Assembly (NCBI GenBank): GCA_003254905.1
Contig: QANU01109454.1
Span: 7,976-71,975, forward strand
Direction of reading: 5' to 3'
Origin: Nissolia schottii
Lineage: Eukaryota > Streptophyta > Magnoliopsida > Fabales > Fabaceae
DNA length: 64,000 nucleotides
The notes under the pieces were generated by a model. It had not been told where the DNA came from. It did no database searches and worked only from the letters and a program-made list of their open reading frames with translations. Positions 23,401-33,918 of this stretch are shown piece after piece; the first letter of the stretch is position 1, and every line of letters begins with the position of its first letter. The position numbers and the translations under genes are program-made.

Positions 23401-24690
23401 TGTTCAAAAATGGTTTTCGAAAATATGTATTTTTCAAAGACTATAATTTTCTCTTTCTCATCAAAATTAGGTTCAAGAAGTAATTGTTATCATTTATAGG
23501 CTATAATATTGCATTTTTAATTGTAAAGTTTTTTTTTTATCAATGATCATTATTCATAGGTTATATATAGCCTTAAATTTCTACTCAAAAATGATTTTTA
23601 AAAATTTGTATTTTTCGTAGTTTACAACCTTTTCGTACTCCTCTGAATTCGAGGAGTAACGATAATCATTTAATGGTTGTATCGTTGTCCTTTCCATTTT
23701 AAAAGAAACCTTTTTATTAGTGGGCATTTTTCATGGGCTGCCTTGAGTTTCATCTCAAAATTAGTTTTCTGTATTACATATTTTTCATAACCTATAACCT
23801 TCTCTCTCATCAAAACGAATTTCTATAATTAATGATCATTATTTATAGGTTATAGCGTTGTCTTTTTCGTTATAAAGAAGCTTTTTTTGTTAATGATATT
23901 TTTATATAGACAACCTTTAATTTCTGCTTAAAACTAGTTTTTAGAAATATGGATTTTTCATAGCTTACAACCTTCTTTTTCTCATCAAAATTGATTTCTT
24001 AGAGTAAGGGTAATCATTTATAGGTTATAGTCTTGTCTTTTTCACCGCAAAGAAACTTTTTAATTAATGATCATTTTTTATATGCTATAGCCTTGAATTT
24101 TTCGTAAATATGTTTTTCGGAAATATACATTTTTCGAAGCCTATAACATTTTCTTTCTCATCTAAATTGGTTTCATGGGGTAATGGTAATCATTTATAGG
24201 TTATAACCTTTTCTTTTTTGTCTTTTTTATTATAAAAAAAACTTTTTTTTATTAATGGTCATTTTTCATACACTATAGCCTTGAATTCTGCTCCAAAATG
24301 GTCTCCAAAAATATGCGTTTTTCCTAGCTTACAACTTTCTTTTTCTCAACAAAACTGATTTCATGGAGTAATGGTGATCCCTTATGGGCTATAGTCATGG
24401 TATTATTTATCAGATATAGTCTTATTTTTTTTGTCTTCTTATTTTTTTTGTCTTAAAGAAACTTTTTTATTGATGATCATTTTTCATAAGTTATATAGTC
24501 TTGAATTTCTATTCAAAAATTATTTTCAAAAATATGTATTTTTAATAGTCTATAACATTCTCTTCCTTTCAAAACTAATTTCATGGAGTAATGTTCATCC
24601 TTTATAAGTTATTATAACTTTATTTTTTTTGTTATATAGATTTTTATTAATGATCACTTTTCTACTCAAAAATGGTTATTTTAATCATAT
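20430..24690 (+). repeat. degenerate 177 bp tandem array (about 18 units) with a three-part unit
   Basis: Anchors like TCTCATCAAAAC recur near 20531, 21781, 21901, 22080, 22257, 22402, 22576, 22753, 22925, 23103, 23281, 23457, 23638, 23814, 23978, 24160, 24343 and 24563. Apart from the inserted element, most spacings are 172-183 bases. Within a unit three related segments of about 59 bases follow each other: one with ATCATTTATAGGTTATAGCC, one with CATTTTTCATAGGTTATAGC, and one with CATTTTTCATAGCCTATAAC. Each continues with a T/C-rich block and a TCAAAA- or AAAGAA-like block. Units are diverged by substitutions and small indels. No coding frame persists. Bases 20582-21647 are a separate insertion. 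Confidence 0.85.
20582..21647. mobile_element. 1066 bp non-autonomous hAT-like element with 8 bp target duplication
   Basis: The left end is CATAGTTGTTAGAATTG and the right end, read inward, is CATAGTTGTCAACTCGTG. The flanks carry a perfect 8 bp duplication, GTTGTATC, at 20574-20581 and 21648-21655. This interrupts a unit of the 177 bp array. An 8 bp duplication with CA-starting inverted ends is typical of hAT elements. No transposase frame is seen. A GC-richer internal part near 21190-21270 ends at a donor-like CCGGTGAGT and could be a captured gene fragment, which is speculative. Confidence 0.8.
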
Positions 24691-25951
24691 TCTTACCGCT
24701 TGAAACTTAATAATGACAATATCACCTATGTACAAGAAACATTATCAATTCTCGCCATGGCTTCTGAAATTGGTTTTGAAATGGACCCTGTTGAAGTCTT
24801 GAAGAAGTAGAACATTGATGCAAAACTTGGCTTTCGTCATGGGAAGAAAATAAAATGACGAAAATGAAAAGTAATGCGTCAAGTGCTATAATCCTTGGTT
24901 GTGCTGGCCAGCTATTATATGACTCGTTCAAATCTAACACATCCAAACTAATTTGTTACTTGAAGAATTAATGGACATGATACTTAATATTTCTTGAATG
25001 GCTGAGTAACAAACTGTGAAGTCCAATCCGTATCCGTCTACTCAAATTATAAAACAAAGGTCAAACTAGAACTCTAACTTGAAGGCAATGGTGGTTCTGT
25101 AACGGTTTTCTGGTTTCCATATATAGAAATTGTACAATGACTACTTGGTTTCTCCTTAAGACTTTAACGTGCATGTGACCCTGCTTCAGTTGATTTATAT
25201 TCAACTTATACCGCATAAAATAAGGACATTTTATAAGATTGTCATGCGCTCATATTTGACATACCGCCAATACCAACACACAAAAACACTCCTTTAACAC
25301 ATGTATCACACATGTTTAAAAGTGTTCAAATAAAAAATTTCCGATTAACTGTGTCCAAATTATATCCAAAAGTTTTTTCAAACGTGTCATGTCGTGTCCA
25401 AGTAAAAAATATTTTTAATACTAAATAATTTATTATGACATGGACTCTTAGAAAATTAACAAATATTAACACAAAAATATTTTAAACATCAAAGAAATTT
25501 AAAAAATATTAAAAATTATTAGTTTAATATCAAAGAAAATATCATGATATTATTATAAATATTTAATTTTATTCCTATATATATGTTGTGTCTATATCCT
25601 GTAAAATTATAAAATTAATGTATCGTTGTGTCTCATATCCGTATTTGTGTCGATGCTTCTTACCATATAACTAAACCAATCTTTAAGTATGTTTTGTGCT
25701 CGTATAAACTTGTTTCATTGATTGCCTTGGATATAGTACGTCGTATACTCTTCCTCCTCCAATTTCAACTCACAAGAACGTACGAAATTTGAAGTTCCTG
25801 CCAAACAAGCCTAACTTCGTTTACACAATTGATTCGGCCGCCGTAAATGTAGAGCACCTCCCCTAACTCGTGAACACGTAGGATTAGTTAGTTCATGCAT
25901 GTAATCTACACTAATTATTAAAAGATCATATGCTCTATGAACCCCCTTTTC
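24691..25951. other. intergenic DNA before the first STIG1 gene
   Basis: AT-rich DNA with no recognised coding region. A short minus-strand frame at 24722-24946 has no known motif. The 3' end should hold the promoter of the STIG1-type gene at 26088. Confidence 0.5.
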
Positions 25952-25959
25952 TATAAATA
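25952..25959 (+). promoter_or_regulatory. TATA box of the first STIG1-type gene
   Basis: TATAAATA lies 129 bases before the ATG at 26088, giving a leader of about 100 bases that ends in a CA repeat. Confidence 0.65.
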
Positions 25960-26087
25960 CTTGAAACCATTCTTATTCTTTTCATTCAAAACATCCACCA
26001 CATCATAATTAAGTACATTACTACATTCAACTTCCTTTCCTTTGTGTCCTAGCTACACTACAACACACACACACACACAAAAGGAAA

Positions 26088-26492
26088 ATGGAGTTGTTCA
26101 AAACCCTCTTCCTTCTGGCCATTCTAGGAATGGCTTTGGCCATTACTACGTCCACCGCGACATCAATCGAAACCAAAGAACGAGAATCTCTCCGAGGAAC
26201 AAGCCGCTTCCTTTCCCAGAGGGACAGCAGGGCCGTGCTGACATGTGACAAAAACCCTAAGGTCTGCCACATTAAAGGCAGCACGGGCCCTAATTGTTGT
26301 AACAACAGATGTGTCGACTTCGCGACCGACATATCCAACTGCGGGAGGTGTGGGAAGAAATGCAGCTTCCAAAAGATTTGCTGCGAAGGGAAGTGCGTGA
26401 ACCCAAGGAGTAACGAGAAGCACTGTGGGAAATGTGGCAACAAATGCAACGCCAAAGGATCATGTGTTTATGGGATGTGCAGCTATGCGTAG
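26088..26492 (+). CDS. STIG1-type cysteine-rich secreted protein
   Basis: This is an intronless gene for 134 residues. An N-terminal signal peptide (about residues 1-22, MELFKTLFLLAILGMALA) is followed by a variable polar segment of about 40 residues containing SLRGTSRFLS. The C-terminal domain then has 16 cysteines. It contains repeated patterns CCNNRCVDF, NCGRCGKKC, CCEGKCVNP and HCGKCGNKC, and ends CVYGMCSYA. This is the Stig1 family (stigma-specific protein 1). Tobacco and tomato members are secreted to the stigma exudate or the pollen-tube surface and influence pollen-tube growth; Arabidopsis relatives include GRIM REAPER, a peptide precursor in cell-death signalling. Which role applies here cannot be told. 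A paralogue follows 2.4 kb downstream on the same strand. A poly(A) signal AATAAA is at 26557-26562. Confidence 0.93.
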   Translation: MELFKTLFLLAILGMALAITTSTATSIETKERESLRGTSRFLSQRDSRAVLTCDKNPKVCHIKGSTGPNCCNNRCVDFATDISNCGRCGKKCSFQKICCEGKCVNPRSNEKHCGKCGNKCNAKGSCVYGMCSYA

Positions 26493-26556
26493 AGATGATA
26501 TACATTTATGGACGAGTATTATTCTTTCTTTCGATTAAGAGATAGAGTGTGTGATC

Positions 26557-26562
26557 AATAAA
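26557..26562 (+). terminator. polyadenylation signal AATAAA
   Basis: AATAAA lies 65 bases past the stop codon of the first STIG1-type gene. A second AATAAA is at 26714-26719, so more than one 3' end may be used. Confidence 0.5.
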
Positions 26563-26719
26563 GCAGCCATCAACCACTAGATGAATTCTGCTACTCTTAT
26601 CTATTAAATTTTATTCTTTGCATTGGTTGAATATTTCAATTTTTCTTTTTAACGCTATGAATAACACCTCCTTGTTTGTTGTTCAAGCACTGCTTGTAAC
26701 TGATTGTTTATGAAATAAA

Positions 26720-27634
26720 TGAACATATATACTCCGTTGTTTTTAATTTATATATAGTTCACGCTATCAATATGTTTCTTCCACTAAGAATCCATGATCA
26801 AAGGGGTTAAGGGAACAAAAATCAAATAAATAACGTAAGTAATTAAGCGAAAAAAATTATGGTTATACATCTGTTATTGCACTATGTCTTAAGATGGAAA
26901 ACGTAATATTAAATACATATTCTGAATATTCTTGGTCACTAAACAAATTAACATTAATAAATGAATGATTTAATTGGAATGCATGGACAATGTAAATAAG
27001 TTTTACACTTTCATTCAATCATATATCAATAAATTAGTAAACACGATTGATTATCACACTCACTCTTTAAAAGATCATTCAAACAAAATGAATTAATTGA
27101 CCAACTGTATAAAATATTTTAAATTTTCAGTGTATCAAAATTAAACTCATAAATGAACAAGTTTGCTTAATCGACATACGAATTGTAAAAGAATAAGCTG
27201 CCGAGGATATATGTACACATATATAAAATGAGATTATTTTGGGTACAATATAAAATAAGCTTTACACAGGAACAATTACAAACGATTTTACCTTTCTCGT
27301 TTAAAACTCCGCTGATATTCAAAGTTTATTAATTAGACTTTAATTAGTCTTATTCGAGTCATTTCAATTTATTATATAAAAAAAATTCTCACAGCACTAA
27401 TAATTTTTTATTTATAAAATTCGAACTTAATATTTTACTTAAGAACCATAAGTGTTAAATTACTTGAATCAACAGTATTATATTCACCTCTCAAATTTTG
27501 TATTATATTCAACTTTCAAATTTTAGAAGATAGATATGTATGTATGGACCAACCAAAATATATATTGACTCTTTTATATAAATACGGTGACTTTTGTTTG
27601 AATTATTAAGTAAAAGTAAAAAATTAGAAAGAAA

Positions 27635-27670
<36 letters not shown>

Positions 27671-28803
27671 CTTTTGCATTAAGTTAACTTTTTTTTTTTA
27701 TGTATAAAATTAACTATTAAGTATTGAGCTTTCAGGTAAAAACATATTTTTCAAATAGATGTTTATGAAAGTTATCTATATGTAAACATATATTTTTTTT
27801 TAATGCAAGCAGACATTATTTAGTCCTCTAATTGTCACTAAATCAATCCCTCAAATGATTAAAAATGTTACGAATTAGTTATTTTGTTAGTATTCCAAAA
27901 GTATAGTAACAACGTTAGTTATTTAAAAACACTAATGTTATGATATTTTTAATCATTAAGGTTACATTTAATACTATAGACAAAATAGAGGAGAGAAAAT
28001 TTATGTCCTTTCATATCGTATTTTTGTGTCCCTAAGCAAAAAAAAGAAATTGTTGTCCCCCCTCTCTCAATTCTAATGAAGTATAAAAAAATACAAGAAT
28101 TTTTCATCTTTACTTCTCTGTCTCCTTATTTCTAATACTAAACACAAGTTAAGAGACTAAATGATGACACAAATTTTTGGAGGCCTAATGTAGCCACGGC
28201 TATTCTTTTGGAAAAGAAGATAGGATTCTAGTCTTAAAAATATCTTAGACGTATGTTCATTAATGTTGACTCTTGCTAGTTTTATTCTTTTTCCACCAAA
28301 AGGTCAGATGGGAGGAAAGAGCGCAGTGGCTTTGTAACGGATTTTCTGGTTTATTCCGATAACGAATGCGTTTCCGTGATACTTTCGTACAAACAATTAG
28401 ATGTACTCAGCGCCACTTGTATACTAATTAATCTCATTAATGAAAGTGATTTGACCTCGTAAGTTATCTTCATTATAGCTTAATGCACATTATCATCGAT
28501 CTGACTTAGCACACAGAATATTAGTTAATGCCATGGATCCAATTCAACGAAACAATACAAAGCTTACGGTCGCACCTATCTCATTTGCTACACATTTCAC
28601 ATTTCTTTTCCAACTTTTCCACGTATATTTAGTATAGTTTATGCTTGTATAATAAATTAAAGCCTAATTTCGTTACACAACCAAACAAAATGTGGCTGCT
28701 GAATTAGACCGCTCCACTATAGCACACATTTTGGCTGATTAATTTCAAGTTCATGCAATGACCTGAAAAGCTCCCTCAACAATTTCCTCCGTAGTTTCTT
28801 CTC
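26720..28803. other. spacer between the two STIG1-type genes
   Basis: AT-rich DNA with a (TA)n run at 27639-27667 and no coding region. A gene remnant between the paralogues was looked for and not seen. The 3' part should be the promoter of the second STIG1-type gene. Confidence 0.55.
27639..27667. repeat. (TA)n microsatellite
   Basis: A pure TA run in the spacer between the STIG1-type genes. Confidence 0.9.
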
Positions 28804-28811
28804 TATATATA
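28804..28811 (+). promoter_or_regulatory. TATA box of the second STIG1-type gene
   Basis: TATATATA lies about 115 bases before the ATG at 28920, a spacing similar to that of the upstream paralogue. Confidence 0.55.
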
Positions 28812-28919
28812 GGTACCAATAAATATCCTTCATTTCTCACCAACAAAACCATTCATTCATTCAACTTAATTTCTATATTATTAACCACCAATTACACACA
28901 ATATATATATACACACATC

Positions 28920-29348
28920 ATGAAGACCCTTCACATGGTACTTTTCGTTATGTCCATGTTAGTGGCTTTGGTCATGATTGGCGATTCAGCGACACCATAT
29001 AAAGAATCACAATTCTTCACTTCTGATGGGATCCAGAACTCTCTCCGAGGCGCCAAAGGGTTCCACGGCCATTATAAAAATGTTGGTGGGGCCATGACTT
29101 GCGACGTATACCCTAGAGTTTGCCGCGTGACCGGCAGCAAGGCACCCGACTGCTGCCGGAACAAGTGTGTGAATGTGTCAACAGACAGAAACAATTGTGG
29201 CAAGTGCGGGAATAGGTGCAAGTACTCGCACGTGTGTTGCAGGGGTAAGTGTGTGAACCCGATGTTCGACAAGCACCACTGTGGAAGGTGTGGGAACAAG
29301 TGTCACAAAGGGAATTCTTGCGTCTATGGTATGTGCAGCTATGCGTGA
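28920..29348 (+). CDS. STIG1-type cysteine-rich secreted protein (second copy)
   Basis: This is an intronless gene for 142 residues, paralogous to the gene at 26088. A signal peptide (about residues 1-23, MKTLHMVLFVMSMLVALVMI) is followed by a variable segment with SLRGAKGFHG, which keeps the SLRG motif of the first copy. The domain has 16 cysteines in the same pattern (CCRNKCVNV, NCGKCGNRC, CCRGKCVNP, HCGRCGNKC) and the identical end CVYGMCSYA. An N-glycosylation site (NVS) follows CV in this copy and is absent in the first (VDF). The first copy differs mostly before the cysteine domain. As with its neighbour, a secreted signalling or wall role is likely from the family, but the tissue and partner are unknown. 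Confidence 0.93.
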   Translation: MKTLHMVLFVMSMLVALVMIGDSATPYKESQFFTSDGIQNSLRGAKGFHGHYKNVGGAMTCDVYPRVCRVTGSKAPDCCRNKCVNVSTDRNNCGKCGNRCKYSHVCCRGKCVNPMFDKHHCGRCGNKCHKGNSCVYGMCSYA

Positions 29349-29789
29349 ATCACACAGGACCACAACTTCAAATAAATTAATGCCATTAATCAATTATTCA
29401 AGGAATTTGTTGCATGTGACGACTAATTAATAAAGGAGTGGGTGATCATCATAGCATGTTTGATGATCTTAATTCGCCCCCAGTGCGTGTATGATGATAT
29501 ATATACATATAATTTCGCATTCATTGGTTAATTCTACTTGATTTGTTGTATTTACAAGTCTTTATTTACAAGGATGCGTCCATAAATGATGCTTATTTTG
29601 TCCAGTCTGGTTACTAGTGCATCGAAACTGATTAAATGCTTTGCAGAAACGTGACACTAAGCAGATTCTTTTCTTAGCGAAATCATAAAGGCGGTTGTTA
29701 AAACAAGTGCAAAAGTCTCCAGCATAGTGCTTTCTTACAACCCAAAATTAAATTAATAGAGATGCCAATAGAACACTCGAAAAATTTGG

Positions 29790-29791
<2 letters not shown>

Positions 29792-29837
<46 letters not shown>
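29792..29837. repeat. (TA)n microsatellite
   Basis: A long TA run about 115 bases past the stop codon of the minus-strand GUB_WAK gene, in the short space between it and the second STIG1-type gene. Confidence 0.9.
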
Positions 29838-29839
<2 letters not shown>

Positions 29840-29952
29840 AAGCATGTATAATTGTTATATAAATAATTAATAAACATAATAGCTAAAGAAGAAAAAAAAG
29901 GTAACAAAAGGAAGATGTGTATGTAACGGTTCTTCACATTATTTGACCGTCT

Positions 29953-31143
29953 TCAGAACAGTCTGTTGTCGTTGCTTTGAACTCCACATGTGACTGGTGC
30001 TTTAGCTCTCACTTTCTTCAAGTACCAAATCGCAGCTCCAATTCCAAAAGCCCCTGCAGCCGAAACGGCTGTAACTGACCCTGCATCCACAATTCAACAT
30101 CAAAAAACTTGCATAGTTGTCAATGCGCTAGACTGTATATTAGTTTATTTGTGTCACCTGCGATTATGTGGACCCTCCTATTGTGCTGTGCAATGTCGTC
30201 ATAATCTGCCAAACAAACAAGGTAACAAACATGACGCCCAATCAATTAATTACTCCAAAATATGTATATATACATACAAAAGCATAGATAGATAGATAGG
30301 TCCTAAGTAATCTATCTGGAAATGAAAAAGAAGATAACCTTTGCAATGGGTAGTGGAGTTTCCATCCTTACAAAGGCACAAGAAAGTGTGAGTCCGTGTG
30401 TCAAATCCACAAGTACCGCCGCCTTTCACGGGATCCTGGCACTGAAGGCAACGAGTGGTGACCGGAATATCGAAATCAAGCCTGATCCCATATTCAGGGA
30501 CCTGATCATAAGGCTGAGGAGCGCCAACATTCCTCCAATAAACAGTGGCATAGCTGCTACAGTAGTTAAGCATGAGCCTCAAAGATTCAGTGGCTTTTGG
30601 ATAGTAAGAGCAGCAAGAAGTGCGAGTGAGGGCGAAAGAACAGCCTGGGAGGTGCCTGCAGAGATAGCTAGCGCTGTCGCAGGAGGAATCGCAGCGCTGG
30701 GGGAAATGCTCGCAGAACATGGGCCTGGGCTGAATGATCACGCTGTCCTGGGTGCAGTTGAAGAAAATGTACTCATTCTGGGGCGAGAGCTTGAAGTGCG
30801 TGCTGGTGTCCAGGCTGAAGGGCCTCGTGGGCCGAAAATTCTCGCCGTCCTGGCAGCTCCACATGAACGGATCGCTGACCACAATGTGTGGATCTGCGTA
30901 GCTCAGGTTCCGAACAGGGTACCGCCCTGAAGGCGTCCGTAGCTCTAGCTTATTTGCTTCCCCAGAGCACGACAGGATGTGCCTGTAGTATGGGCTTCCA
31001 CAGCCCTCATCGATTCCGAAAGGGTATTTGATGGGGATTTCGCCGCATGAGCCTCTGCAGATGCTGGCTTCGGATCTTGTGACGAGGCTCAGCAATGGGA
31101 GGAGAATGACTTGAGTCACTAGTAACACCATTGTACCATTCAT
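29953..31143 (-). CDS. wall-associated GUB_WAK membrane protein without kinase domain
   Basis: There are three exons on the minus strand: 31143-30339, 30205-30158 and 30080-29953. All introns are GT-AG, and the join gives 326 residues. The first ATG is at 31143; an upstream in-frame TTG is not used. A signal peptide (about 1-26) is followed by the galacturonan-binding GUB_WAK_bind domain (CRGSCGEIPIKYPFG, then CGSPYYRHILSC). Next comes a WAK-associated C-terminal domain rich in Cys (CSFALTRTSCC, then CLQCQDPVKGGGTCGF, then CLCKDGN). Exons 2-3 add a membrane segment (about 281-305, AVSAAGAFGIGAAIWYL) and a 21-residue basic tail ending NDNRLF. There is no kinase domain. Kinase-less members of this family exist in Arabidopsis. 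It probably sits at the plasma membrane and contacts pectin; signalling would need a partner. Confidence 0.9.
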
Positions 31144-31187
31144 ATGCAAAACTGGAATGCCCGATCAAGTGCCGGGGAAAAAAGGAA

Positions 31188-31196
31188 TTTATATAG
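31188..31196 (-). promoter_or_regulatory. TATA box of the GUB_WAK gene
   Basis: The minus strand reads TATATAAAT about 45 bases before the ATG, implying a short leader of about 15-20 bases. Confidence 0.5.
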
Positions 31197-33873
31197 GATA
31201 AGTGTTGCTTTTATTATTCCCTTTTTCTTTATTTGCTGCTTTTGCTTTCTCACAGACAGGCAGAGGAGGAAGTAATGTGCCTCGCTACAAATCATCATTC
31301 TTTTGATCAAAGATTGAAGATTCGGTTTTGGAATAAATTACATAATTAAATCTATGGCTAGGGTAGAGGCTGCAATTCAAGGCCCAGTAGAAGGGCCTCA
31401 ATGGGTTGTATATGAATTATCTTGGATAATCCCAAGCCCGTTACGGCCCACAGTGAAGTTTCCAACTGAGTTTGTCATCAGAGTAGCAAATAGCATTCAC
31501 TCTTAAACTCTTTGCTCTGCTCCACAACTGGTTCCACACCCCTAGGCTCTAATGGTACCGATGCCACTTTTCCCTATGATGTTCTTTTGGGATGTTTAAT
31601 GCTTATTCTTTCTTTTTCTATTTTTCTATTTTAAGTTGTGTTCGGTTCGTTGCTGTATTTTTTCAATATGTCATTTTATTTGCTTGATATGTTTTCTGTT
31701 GGGTCAGTTCACCATTATTTAACCCTTCTAAATTGGGGAATTGGGCCTTATGCATGGGCTTGGGCCTAGAAAATATTCTACAGGCGCTTCTCTCTCCCTT
31801 AAAGGCTACCAAAAGCGTCAGTAGCCGCGCTCGCCATTCAAAGCTTAATAAACATTCACATTATCAATACATGCGTGCATCTACCAACCGTAACTAGAGC
31901 ATCAACAAAGCGTGTCAATATAATGAAAAATAATGTAACACCTTCCACTCACTCAAAACTGGGATATTACTGATTAGTATAAAAATAAAAAAATAAAAAA
32001 TAATTCGGGGAAGGCATATGCCCAAATGCTACTAAGTGCTCAACAATAATATGATGCACCAAATTAAAAATTATGTTCACCTGGCTAAATCGTCATAAGA
32101 AAATATCAAAACATTATTACTAGCTAGTCGGCAAGAAATAACGTACATGCATGTTAATTATCTTGCTTAAGAAAACGAAGCAAGTGAAATACTTAAATTC
32201 AATAATTAGGTGTACCGTGAATGAGATAGGTTTGACACACTCACAAAATATGTGGTTATTAAATATAATTACGTCACTTTTCTTATCCTTTTTTTTCCAA
32301 TCTATTATAAAGGAAGAAAAACAAAATAAATAGATGAAAATGGCACGTAACATAGAAATCGAATCACATTACAAGGGACAAAACATTCAAGAAAGGACTG
32401 GAATCCATGTTTTTATACGCTTAAATATAAAAACGCTGGTGAGTGGTGAACATCACTGATTTGTCGGTCTCAACTGGGTTTGAAATAAGAGAGAAAAAGG
32501 GTTTCAACTTTGAACATTGAACCACTTGAATAAACAAAATTAAGGCAAAGAACTAGCAAACAAACTTGCATAGCGAAGCCTTGTTGAAACAAGAGAATAA
32601 CACAAAAGACTTGTCCAACATAATAACCGAAGAATAAGCTTTATCTGCCAAGTTGAACGAAATAAAAATTAAATTAAACTTTGGATTAATTAATTTAATT
32701 TTATAGAAGGTGATGATTCCAATGAGAAAGGTATCGGTGTGGTTTTGCTTGGAGGCGTACGCAACGGGAGCTAGTATATAATTGACGATGCCGTTCACCT
32801 CATGGCTCTCTTCTTTGTTTGCAAAATGTGCCTTTATTTTTTTCTACATAATCCTGCTGTCACAACCTAACCTTACACCATATTTCTACGTCATGCAACT
32901 AAGCCACGTGGATCAGGATCCAATCGTCAACCAAAATCCTAGTCAATTCTATCCCTTTTGCTCCTCTGTTGATTTTTTGTGTCTTTCTTTGAAACTCGAC
33001 TAGGAGTGGTGTGGGCTTATAATTGAGTTATGTTATATAATATTCTCTCTCTTTTATATCTCCTCCTTGTACAGTGCCTCGTAATGTCCGTTTTATATAA
33101 TCTTTTTAGGGTCTTTGTCAATAATTCAGCTAAAATGTTTACATAACTTGAGTTAATCCCGATGAATTTGAAATAGGTCTACTTCAATTCTGTGTATTTT
33201 GCTAATACAAAATTTGGGATATATAGGGGTCAATTAAGCATGATCGAACGGGGAGAGAGTGAAGGAGAAATTAATTAATACGTAGGTCCTTGACTTCTTC
33301 TTTTTAATGCATGACTTTCCATAATACTTGAGGGAAAAAAAACCTCTATATTACCTGCATTTGCTGACCAACGACCAAGCATATATGTCTGACTAATTAG
33401 AGCAGTACTAATAAATTTCCCTTTTCCTCTTTGTTGGAACAATTAAAATTGTCTTCAAGTCATCAACATTTATAATCTTCTGAACACATTTTCTTGGAGT
33501 AAAGGATGTGTGTGGTTGATGAGGTCCCTGAAATTGAATTGCTTTAAATTTCTGAACTTAAATTTCTTGGAGTAAAGGCTAGTGTACGTAATGGGTTGAA
33601 CTTGTGCACACTTAACCTCCTAATATAAATATACTCATCTAGAAATTAACGTTTATTCCAAGGAGTTGTTAATGACAGATTCTTACATGCATCTATAATA
33701 TATCAAAGAAAATCATGATGCCTAACACAATAATAGATATAGGCTAAGTTTTTTTTTTTAAGTATTTCGTTAAGTGTCAATCATTTACCGTGTGTGTGAA
33801 AAGGATTTGATATCTAAAAATATATCCGAACTTAAACTTTTTGCTTTCAGAAATGAATGCCCTTAATCAGATT

Positions 33874-33918
<45 letters not shown>

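Noticed and set aside
26027..26505. Minus-strand frames opposite the first STIG1-type gene
   Set aside because: They are shadows of a cysteine-rich plus-strand gene with a signal peptide, TATA box and paralogue.
30322..30930. 202-codon plus-strand frame opposite the GUB_WAK gene
   Set aside because: It is the antisense shadow of exon 1, whose minus-strand translation has a signal peptide, conserved cysteine motifs and consistent splicing.
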